Origin: JASJBU01 sp965372385
Lineage (GTDB): Bacteria; Pseudomonadota; Gammaproteobacteria; Chromatiales; Chromatiaceae
Length of the DNA stretch: 14,088 bases
Direction of reading: 5' to 3'
Assembly (NCBI GenBank): GCA_965372385.1
Contig: CBDVCD010000066.1
Coordinates: forward strand, 1-14,088
Shown here: positions 8,750-14,088 of the stretch, one piece after another
How positions within the stretch are numbered: position 1 is the stretch's first letter
Layout of the letters: the number at the start of each line of letters is the position of its first letter
Made by a program: the position numbers and the translations under genes
Notes under the pieces: model-generated
What the model was told of the DNA's origin: nothing
Database searches by the model: none
What the model saw: the letters and a program-made list of their open reading frames with translations, nothing else

Positions 8750-8773
8750 GACGCTGATCGTGCGTCTTTTCTT
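8750..8773 (+). terminator. Rho-independent terminator after the parA-like gene
   Basis: GACGC (8750-8754) pairs with GCGTC (8762-8766) across a seven-base loop and is followed at once by TTTTCTT. The stem is short but GC-rich. It sits about 140 bases past the parA stop and reads on the plus strand only, because the minus strand lacks a T-run after the stem. It would also insulate the convergent protease gene. Confidence 0.5.
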
Positions 8774-8790
8774 CAGCGAAAATAGCAGAT

Positions 8791-11190
8791 CTATCCCCTA
8801 CCCTTCTCCTGCTGCGCCAGTTCCATGCGAATCGCCAGCCACTCCGCCAGCCGCTGCTGGACCATGCCGTTGATACTGTGATCGGGATAGATCCCCTTAG
8901 CATCCGCCACCCCGGCCGGCAGGCCACTCAGCAGTTCCATGGCCTGCTCCACATGTTTAACCGCGTAGATCTGGAACTGTCCCGCGGCGGACGCATCGAT
9001 AACCGCCTGTTTGAGCATCAGATCCCGGCGGTTGGCGGTGGGTATAATCACCCCCTGACTGCTGTCCAGCCCCCTGGTCTGGCAGATATCGAAGAAGCCC
9101 TCGATCTTTTCACACACGCCGCCGATCGGTTGCATCTCGCCATGCTGGTTGACCGAGCCGGTGATGGCCAGATTCTGTCTGATCGGGATATCCCCCATGG
9201 CGGAGAGCAGTGCACATAGCTCACCGGCAGAGGCACTGTCACCCTCCACCTCGCCGTAGGTCTGCTCGAAGACCAGGGTAGCGGCCAGGGAGAGGGGCTG
9301 GTAGCGGGAGTAGCGGCGGTTGATATAGGCGGAGAGGATATACACCCCCTTGCTGTGAATCGCCCCTCCCTGCTCCACTTCCCGCTCGATATCGATTATC
9401 TCGCCGCTTCCCAGACGGGCAGTGGCGCTGATCCGGCTCGGTACACCGAAGGCATAATCCCCCACCTGGATGACCGAGAGTCCGTTCACCCGCCCAAGCT
9501 GGCTGCCATGGGTATCGATCATCAGGGTTCCATTGATGATCTCCTCCTGCAGCTGCTCTCTTAGCTGACTGACCCGGTGGGTCTGGTGATCCAGGGCCTG
9601 TTGCACATGGCGTTTCTCGATCCGCTTGCTGTTCTCCGCAACCGCCCAGTAGTCCGCCTCCTTCAGCAGATCGGTCAGGCTGCCCATGTGTAGCGAGAGC
9701 TTCTCCCCATCCCGGGCATGGCGGGCGCTCTGCTCGATGATACGTGCCACACCGTCACGACTGACCGGATGGAGCTTCTCCCGCTGCTGCAGGGTGGCAA
9801 TCAGGTGCGCAAAGCGGTCCTCGTTGCCCTCCTGACGACTGAGGGTTTCGGCCAGGTCCACCACCACCTTGAAGAGCTGGCCAAAATCGGCGTCGTAGGC
9901 CTTGAGCAGATGATAGATCCGGCGGTCACCGATCAACACCAGCTTCAGATCGATGGGGATAGGCTCCGGCTCCAGGGTAATAGTGCTGACCAGACTCAGC
10001 TGGCGTTCCAACGACTCGATACGGATCTCGCGGGACTTGAGGGCCCGTTTCAGCGCCTCCCAGGAGAAAGGATTGGTAAGAACCTTCTCGGCATCGAGCA
10101 CCAGATAGCCGTCATTGGCCCGATGCAAAGCACCCCCCTTGATCAGGGTGAAATCGGTCGCCAAAGTGCCCATGCGGGCCAGATGCTCCACCCTCCCCAG
10201 CAGGTTCTGATAAGTGGGATTGGGTTCGTAGACGATCGGTACCGCTTGACCATCCCGGTTGTCCACCAGCAGATTGACCCGGTAGCGGGTGAAGCGGGGA
10301 TCGTTGACATCGATGGGATTGCCTGCCTCGTCTTCATTAGCACGAAACAGATCCAGATTCTGCATCACATCCTCACGCAACTCGTTGAGATAGTTGATCA
10401 GATCTGGATAGTCGACATATTTCTGGAAAAGATCCTCCAGCAGCTGCTTGAGGGTAGTGCCGGCAAACTCCCGCTCCAGGGCCTTGAAACGTTGCCGCAT
10501 GTCGCGTTTCCAGAGTGGAATCTGACTCAGGGTGGCGCGCAGTTCGTCATGGAATTCCTCCACCACCTCCTCTATTACCTTCTGTTCCTTTTCCGGCAAT
10601 TTTTCGAACTCCTCGGGGGAGATGACCTTGCCATCTTTCAGCGGCACCAGACTGTAGCCGGTGGGCGTGTGCAGCAGCGCAATCCCCTGCTCCCGGGTCT
10701 TGCGGTCAAACTTCGCCGCCATCTTCTCTTCACGCTGCTTGACGCTGCCGCTGATCTCTTCGGCCTGCTTGCGGAACTCCTCACTCTGCAGGACGACCGG
10801 GATGGCATCGAGCAGGGACTCCACCAGTTGGGCCATATCCTTGCGGAAGACCCGTCCCATGCCGGGCGGCAGGCAGATCGCCAGAGGTTGATGGGGGGTA
10901 TCGAAATTGGCCAGGTAACACCAGTCGGAAGAGCTTTTCCGTGCTGTGCGGGTGAGCCGGATCAGGGTATCGGTGACCATCCAGTGACGACCGACACCGG
11001 TGCTGCCCATCACATAGAGGTTGTAGCCCTCATGTTTGATGCCCACCCCAAATGAGATGGAGCCGAGCGCCCTTTCCTGACCGATGGTTTCATCCAGTGT
11101 CGTGAGCTGCTCGGTGGTAGCGAACTCCAGCCCCGCCAGATCACAGGCATGATAGAGCTGATCTGGCGCTAAGGGTTTGCAGTTTTCCAT
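8791..11190 (-). CDS. LonB-like ATP-dependent protease (AAA_32 / Lon_C family)
   Basis: A 799-residue cytosolic protease of the YcbZ/AsrA-like Lon group, probably acting on selected or damaged proteins. The N-terminal LEFATTEQL and GVGIKHEGYNLYVMG resemble that family. The P-loop is GSTGVGRH (62-69), with Arg where classical AAA proteins have Lys; I believe related sequences also vary here. A helical insert covers about 135-290. The AAA core follows, with KGGALHRANDGYLVLD (351-366) in the Walker B region. The C-terminal Lon domain has the catalytic Ser652 in EGDSASAGE and Lys695 in GGVCEKIEGFF, so the Ser-Lys dyad is intact. It lacks the Lon substrate-binding N-domain, so it is not housekeeping Lon. 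It lies 57 bases downstream of the host-attachment-family gene and is probably cotranscribed with it. TTAGGGC just before the ATG is a poor ribosome site. Confidence 0.9.
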   Translation of the reverse strand: MENCKPLAPDQLYHACDLAGLEFATTEQLTTLDETIGQERALGSISFGVGIKHEGYNLYVMGSTGVGRHWMVTDTLIRLTRTARKSSSDWCYLANFDTPHQPLAICLPPGMGRVFRKDMAQLVESLLDAIPVVLQSEEFRKQAEEISGSVKQREEKMAAKFDRKTREQGIALLHTPTGYSLVPLKDGKVISPEEFEKLPEKEQKVIEEVVEEFHDELRATLSQIPLWKRDMRQRFKALEREFAGTTLKQLLEDLFQKYVDYPDLINYLNELREDVMQNLDLFRANEDEAGNPIDVNDPRFTRYRVNLLVDNRDGQAVPIVYEPNPTYQNLLGRVEHLARMGTLATDFTLIKGGALHRANDGYLVLDAEKVLTNPFSWEALKRALKSREIRIESLERQLSLVSTITLEPEPIPIDLKLVLIGDRRIYHLLKAYDADFGQLFKVVVDLAETLSRQEGNEDRFAHLIATLQQREKLHPVSRDGVARIIEQSARHARDGEKLSLHMGSLTDLLKEADYWAVAENSKRIEKRHVQQALDHQTHRVSQLREQLQEEIINGTLMIDTHGSQLGRVNGLSVIQVGDYAFGVPSRISATARLGSGEIIDIEREVEQGGAIHSKGVYILSAYINRRYSRYQPLSLAATLVFEQTYGEVEGDSASAGELCALLSAMGDIPIRQNLAITGSVNQHGEMQPIGGVCEKIEGFFDICQTRGLDSSQGVIIPTANRRDLMLKQAVIDASAAGQFQIYAVKHVEQAMELLSGLPAGVADAKGIYPDHSINGMVQQRLAEWLAIRMELAQQEKGRG

Positions 11191-11247
11191 GCCCTAAGGA
11201 GCCCTACTGCAGTCGGTTTCGAGCCCCAGGGGAGCAGACTTTCTGCT

Positions 11248-11646
11248 TCACAGAAAATCCGGCAACTGCTTACGGATATCAGCCGCGGTGTGGGCAGCGA
11301 GGTTCTTATCCACCTCGCCCGCCAGAAGTTGTCTCATGGCGCTGCTCTGATGCTTACGGAGCTTACCGAGAAAATTCGGCGCGGCCACCAGATAGAGCTT
11401 GTCATATTCGCCGGATTTGCGCCCGGCTTCCAGGGTTGCGCAGACATGCGCAGCGAAACGATCGGCGTCTGTCTGCTTGTACTGATCAGGTTCACCCTCG
11501 GTGGTATCGGAGATAAGGTCACCCTCATGTAGTCTTGCTTCTGGATGACTGAGGGTTTGTATCTCCTGCAGTTCACTGGCGGGGGTATCTGACACAAAGA
11601 TACGGGCGCGACTGGTGTCAGCTGCGACTATCCAGGTCTTGTTCAT
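11248..11646 (-). CDS. Host-attachment-family small protein
   Basis: A 132-residue protein resembling the family named 'protein required for attachment to host cells', which is distantly like archaeal/bacterial release-factor-type domains. The true molecular role of the family is unclear, and the name should not be read as proof of host association. The start at 11646 is fixed by AGGAG five bases upstream; an in-frame ATG at 11694 is less likely. Typical features are the N-terminal WIVAADTSRARIF strand, LSHPEARLHEGDL, and the C-terminal half with LYLVAAPNFLGKLRKH and a closing IRKQLPDFL. There is no signal peptide or membrane segment. It precedes the LonB-like protease by 57 bases and probably forms a two-gene unit with it, which suggests a stress-linked job; that link is inference. 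Confidence 0.82.
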   Translation of the reverse strand: MNKTWIVAADTSRARIFVSDTPASELQEIQTLSHPEARLHEGDLISDTTEGEPDQYKQTDADRFAAHVCATLEAGRKSGEYDKLYLVAAPNFLGKLRKHQSSAMRQLLAGEVDKNLAAHTAADIRKQLPDFL

Positions 11647-11917
11647 AACATCTCCTCTTATTGATTTTATTGCGTTTGACTGGAAACGCTTCATTTAGTA
11701 CTCCGTCCGACATTCCTGATCGGACAGTCTAATAATGCAATGTCTGCAACTAAAGGCAAATGACACAAAGCAATTCCATTAAATATCGGGGGCTCATCCT
11801 TGCCTGTTTGCTGCATCAAGTACGAATTTGCATTGCTTTCTACTATAAGCGTAACCCAATTTTCACAACTTGCCCGGTTGTTGCCAATCACGGCATGGGT
11901 GCCCAGAGCAGAATATC
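11647..11917 (-). promoter_or_regulatory. Upstream region of the host-attachment/protease unit
   Basis: About 270 AT-richer bases with no convincing gene. A perfect six-base inverted repeat GTCCGA-N9-TCGGAC (11705-11725) lies about 59 bases before the start codon and may be an operator or leader hairpin. A minus-strand promoter candidate is TTGTGA (11863-11868), 15 bases, TATAGT (11842-11847, five of six in the -10). Its spacing is short and it implies a leader near 190 bases. AAGAGGAG at 11652-11659 is the ribosome site of the next gene. No terminator with a T-run is visible for the operon to the right. Confidence 0.4.
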
Positions 11918-12112
11918 CTAGCCGCCATTGTCGGACCGCTTCCGATGCATAAAGGCGGTGAGGGCCAGGGCACCAAACAGGGCATAGAAGACCGCCTCCT
12001 GGCGATCCGCACCTAACAGCATGGAACCATAGCCGCCAATAGCGGCGCCTAGGCCACCAAAGGCAAAACCACGCATTACCCTACAGAGGGTGCAATTTTT
12101 CTTTTCAACCAT
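11918..12112 (-). CDS. Small two-helix membrane protein with N-terminal CxxC
   Basis: Not a family I recognise. The 64 residues begin MVEKKNCTLCR, with Cys7 and Cys10 in a CxxC. Two hydrophobic stretches follow, about 13-34 (Gly- and Ala-rich) and 39-56, then the basic tail HRKRSDNGG. This predicts two transmembrane helices joined by a charged turn (GADRQE). The cysteine pair could bind a metal or be redox active. Its ATG shares one base with the stop of the DUF1841 gene (TGATG), so it is probably translated by coupling; no separate Shine-Dalgarno is clear. It is the last gene of the nth operon as seen here. The coupling and coherent membrane pattern support a real gene, but homology was not tested. 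Confidence 0.7.
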   Translation of the reverse strand: MVEKKNCTLCRVMRGFAFGGLGAAIGGYGSMLLGADRQEAVFYALFGALALTAFMHRKRSDNGG

Positions 12113-12540
12113 CAGAGCACAAGCTGCTTAACACACTCCAGATAGGCCTGTTCATCAGGCATCTGATGGTTGGCCTGAGCTTCCCACAGCATATGGGCAA
12201 GACACTCCATGAGTTGATGTTCCGCCTCATGCACATCCCCCAGCCGTTGCATGATGCGCTGATAGAGGCTGGTGATACCCGGCGGACGGTCGGTGCTGAT
12301 CTGCTCCTGCAGACTGATGTGCATCGCCATGTGCAGAAAGGGGTTGCTCTCTCCCGCTTCAGGGGAAAACTCCTTGTGCAACGCCTGCTCTGAGTCGGAA
12401 AGCAACGTCTGGTACTCGGGATGCCCCAAGACCACGGAAACAATCATCCGTTCGAGGGGTTCCATCGAAACCCCTTCCTGCTGTTTGCGCCAGGACTCGA
12501 CAAAGACCTGACGCATCTGGCTCCGATCACCACCAAACAT
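12112..12540 (-). CDS. DUF1841 family protein
   Basis: A 142-residue cytosolic protein of the DUF1841 family, function unknown. It begins MFGGDRSQMRQVFVESWRK and has the conserved central HMAMHISLQEQ (70-80) and a DVHEAEHQLMECLAHMLWEAQ region (97-117). The several His and Glu residues might bind metal, which is speculation. In Pseudomonas and relatives a DUF1841 gene commonly follows nth; here DUF302 and a tiny ORF lie between them. The start codon is six bases after the tiny ORF's stop and its own stop overlaps the next gene, so it sits inside a tightly packed operon. The ribosome site is weak, consistent with coupling. Confidence 0.88.
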   Translation of the reverse strand: MFGGDRSQMRQVFVESWRKQQEGVSMEPLERMIVSVVLGHPEYQTLLSDSEQALHKEFSPEAGESNPFLHMAMHISLQEQISTDRPPGITSLYQRIMQRLGDVHEAEHQLMECLAHMLWEAQANHQMPDEQAYLECVKQLVL

Positions 12541-12546
12541 GACTGT

Positions 12547-12669
12547 TTATTTGCCTGTTTTTAGTCGCCATTGGGTTATAAACTCACCAGAGAAGAAGCG
12601 ATGTTTGACCCACTCGTCAGGTTCCAGACAAAGCAGTCCCGGCTCTGATCCTTGCGGCAAATAGGTCAC
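12547..12669 (-). CDS. Unannotated small ORF, 37-40 codons, between DUF302 and DUF1841
   Basis: Not recognised. The frame can open at GTG 12669, overlapping the DUF302 stop as GTGA, or at TTG 12660. AGGAG lies eight bases before the TTG but only touches the GTG, so TTG (37 residues) is favoured. It ends in TAA six bases before DUF1841, so it fills the DUF302-DUF1841 gap exactly. The product starts LPQGSEPGLLCLEPDEW and continues VKHRFFSGEF ITQWRLKTGK. It is soluble-looking, with two Trp, three Phe, a single Cys and a basic C-terminus; there is no signal or membrane segment. Exact fit to the gap, ribosome-site spacing and protein-like composition support a real gene. Without homologs it remains a prediction. 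Confidence 0.5.
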   Translation of the reverse strand: MTYLPQGSEPGLLCLEPDEWVKHRFFSGEFITQWRLKTGK

Positions 12670-13127
12670 TCCTGGGTCGCCGCCTTGGCAAATTTGGCCA
12701 GCGCCCCGGTCATCTTTTGTTGGATCTTTGCACGGTCTGTAATTCCGAAACGGCCAAACATAAAATCGGGACGGGTGTAACTCAGCCAGACAACGCCTTC
12801 GGCATCCTGCCAGGCCAGGGCCTTGAGTGGGAGATCGATCCCAGCCCGCTGGTCGCTGGTCATCACCCCACTGCCCACCTTGGGGGATCCGAAGATGAGC
12901 AGTTCCGTGGGGCGTAGGGTCTGTCCCACACTGGCCGCCCCTTTTGCATGATCGATACGGGCAAAGATCTTCAAACCGGCACCCTTGGCCGCGGCGGCAA
13001 AGCGGTCCAGGGTCTGTGGCACATCGAACTGGCTGCGCACATTCACCAGACCCTCATCCGCCTGAGCCACGGAGAGCAACAGCAGCAGCGAAAGGGAGAA
13101 CAACACACGAGAGATTAATTTAACCAT
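12666..13127 (-). CDS. DUF302 family exported protein
   Basis: A 153-residue protein with a clear signal peptide: MVKLISR, a hydrophobic run of Leu, Ser and Val, and a likely cleavage after VAQA (residue 23). It is therefore probably periplasmic. The mature part matches the DUF302 family, with the early LDRFAAAAKGAGLKIFARIDH segment, the central LLIFGSPKVGSGVM, then AGIDLPLKALAWQDAEGVVWLSY and RFGI near the end. The family has no settled biochemical role. The ATG shares one base with the nth stop (TAATG). A strong AAAGGAG (13136-13142) lies eight bases upstream inside nth, so expression may exceed what coupling alone would give. Its stop overlaps the GTG of the next small ORF. Confidence 0.88.
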   Translation of the reverse strand: MVKLISRVLFSLSLLLLLSVAQADEGLVNVRSQFDVPQTLDRFAAAAKGAGLKIFARIDHAKGAASVGQTLRPTELLIFGSPKVGSGVMTSDQRAGIDLPLKALAWQDAEGVVWLSYTRPDFMFGRFGITDRAKIQQKMTGALAKFAKAATQE

Positions 13128-13762
13128 TATTCGGTCTCCTTTTGTTTGTATTCACAAAGATCTTCAATGACACAACTGCCGCAGCGTGGCCTTCTTGCGA
13201 TACAGGTGTAGCGGCCAAGCAGAATCAGCCAGTGGTGGGCATCCTGCAGAAACTCGGCAGGGGTAAGGCGCAACAGTTTCTTCTCCACCTCCAAGGGCGT
13301 CTTCCCCGGAGCCAGCCGGGTTCGGTTTGCCACTCGGAAGATGTGGGTATCCACTGCCATTGTCGGATGACCGAAGGCCGTATTCAACACCACATTGGCG
13401 GTTTTTCGCCCGACTCCAGGCAAGGCCTCCAGGGCCTTGCGGTCCTCCGGCACCTTGCTGTTATGCCATTCGATCAGGATCTGACAGGTCTGAATGATAT
13501 TTTTCGCCTTGTTGTTGAACAGACCGATGGTTTTGATGTACCGCTTCAAACCCTCCACGCCGAGGGCATGAATCGCCTCCGGTGTGTTGGCCACTGAAAA
13601 GAGCTTCGTGGTGGCCTTGTTGACCCCCTTATCGGTGGCCTGGGCCGACAGGGTCACCGCCACCAGCAGTTCAAACGGGGTAGTGTAGTTCAGTTCGGTG
13701 GTCGGATTCGGATTGGACGCACGCAAACGTTCGAAGATCCGCTGCCTTATCGCCCTGTTCAT
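13127..13762 (-). CDS. nth: Endonuclease III
   Basis: Nth is a DNA glycosylase/AP lyase that removes oxidised pyrimidines in base-excision repair. The 211 residues match E. coli in length and numbering. The helix-hairpin-helix LPGVGRKTANVV carries the catalytic Lys120, with Asp138 in AVDTHIFRV. The 4Fe-4S cluster ligands Cys187, Cys194, Cys197 and Cys203 have the exact C-x6-C-x2-C-x5-C spacing. It begins 18 bases after the arsC stop with only a weak ribosome site, and its stop overlaps the DUF302 start. In E. coli nth ends the rsx/rnf operon; here arsC lies directly upstream instead, while the DUF1841 neighbour downstream is kept. All key residues are present. Confidence 0.97.
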   Translation of the reverse strand: MNRAIRQRIFERLRASNPNPTTELNYTTPFELLVAVTLSAQATDKGVNKATTKLFSVANTPEAIHALGVEGLKRYIKTIGLFNNKAKNIIQTCQILIEWHNSKVPEDRKALEALPGVGRKTANVVLNTAFGHPTMAVDTHIFRVANRTRLAPGKTPLEVEKKLLRLTPAEFLQDAHHWLILLGRYTCIARRPRCGSCVIEDLCEYKQKETE

Positions 13763-13780
13763 GCCGGAATTTCGAATCCA

Positions 13781-14088
13781 TCAAGCGATAAGACGGTTCA
13801 GCAGCACGAAAATCCGAGACTCAATCACATCCCTGACCCGGTTGAACTCCTCGGACGGCATCGCCTTGGGGTCGGGCAGGGCCCAGTCTTCACGCCACTG
13901 CGCCGGAATATGGGCACAGTTGTCACCACATCCCATGGTAATTACACAGTCGAACTGCAGGTCAGGCAGATCGGCAAAGGGTTTGGATCGGTGCCAGCTC
14001 AGGTCGTAACCCTTCTCACTCATCGCTTGAATCGCCTTTGGGTTGATCTGGCCACTGGGATTCGATCCGGCGCTGAAGGCTCGCAGAT
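13781..14088 (-). CDS. arsC: Arsenate reductase, low-molecular-weight phosphatase type (5' end outside window)
   Basis: The C-terminal 101 residues of a thioredoxin-coupled ArsC-like protein that would reduce arsenate to arsenite; the gene enters from the right edge. The visible frame opens RAFSAGSNPSGQINPKAI, then has the conserved GYDLSWHRSK, DCVITMGCGDNC and REDWALPDPK segments. The TMGCGD cysteine pair (13914-13934) fits the relay cysteines of this family. The CxxxxxR phosphate loop near the N-terminus is not in the window, so activity cannot be judged. An internal ATG at 14023 is not the start, because conserved sequence continues upstream of it. It lies 18 bases before nth on the same strand and probably shares a transcript. 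Other arsenic genes, if any, would lie to the right. Confidence 0.88.
   Translation of the reverse strand, partial: LRAFSAGSNPSGQINPKAIQAMSEKGYDLSWHRSKPFADLPDLQFDCVITMGCGDNCAHIPAQWREDWALPDPKAMPSEEFNRVRDVIESRIFVLLNRLIA

Noticed and set aside
8778..8794. ATAG/CTAT stem plus short T-run after the protease stop as a minus-strand terminator
   Set aside because: The stem is only four base pairs and AT-rich; too weak to call.
9718..11055. Very long open frame on the plus strand opposite the LonB-like protease (445 codons)
   Set aside because: It lies wholly antisense to a gene with clear domains, has low-complexity His/Gln/Leu-rich translation typical of a GC-rich shadow frame, and shows no ribosome site or motif.
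11691..11891. 66-codon minus-strand frame in the protease-unit leader
   Set aside because: No ribosome site and no protein-like pattern; it spans the palindrome and promoter candidate, so regulatory DNA is the better reading.
1..14088. CRISPR arrays, tRNA/rRNA genes, insertion sequences, phage or toxin-antitoxin modules
   Set aside because: No repeated spacer pattern, cloverleaf, transposase motif, terminal repeats or paired small toxin/antitoxin genes could be seen on either strand.

Overview
The window reads as ordinary chromosome of a GC-rich gammaproteobacterium. The GuaB, GuaA, XseA and Nth sequences align with the Escherichia coli numbering almost residue for residue. The accessory genes (DUF1841 beside nth, DUF302, a LonB-like protease, a sensory GGDEF-EAL protein) fit a free-living or symbiotic Chromatiales-type sulfur oxidiser. 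That placement is inference; no taxonomic marker is present.

Layout. Positions 56-3228 (minus strand) hold guaB then guaA, the IMP to XMP to GMP branch, with a good sigma70 promoter at 3260-3288. Diverging from guaB, 3378-6368 (plus) encodes a membrane-anchored PAS-PAS-GAF-GGDEF-EAL protein whose last codon overlaps the GTG start of xseA (6365-7720). Next come an inverted-repeat-rich, AT-rich leader and an orphan ParA-type ATPase (7859-8611), then a likely terminator. The rest is on the minus strand. A LonB-like protease (8791-11190) follows a small host-attachment-family protein (11248-11646). A compact operon runs from the right edge leftward: arsC (cut by the window edge), nth, a DUF302 secreted protein, a 37-40 codon ORF, a DUF1841 protein and a 64-residue two-helix membrane protein. 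Most of its junctions are overlaps or gaps of a few bases.

How the genes relate. guaBA makes GMP, and therefore the GTP that the adjacent cyclase domain uses, but co-regulation is not shown. In E. coli xseA lies directly divergent from guaBA. Here the c-di-GMP gene sits between them and is translationally coupled to xseA, which looks like an insertion into an old gene pair. XseA and Nth are DNA repair enzymes in separate operons.

No phage, transposon, CRISPR array, rRNA or tRNA was seen. I found no convincing undescribed multi-gene system. The best leads are the shrunken periplasmic sensor of the GGDEF-EAL protein, the unannotated small ORF at 12547-12669, and the orphan ParA with its structured leader.
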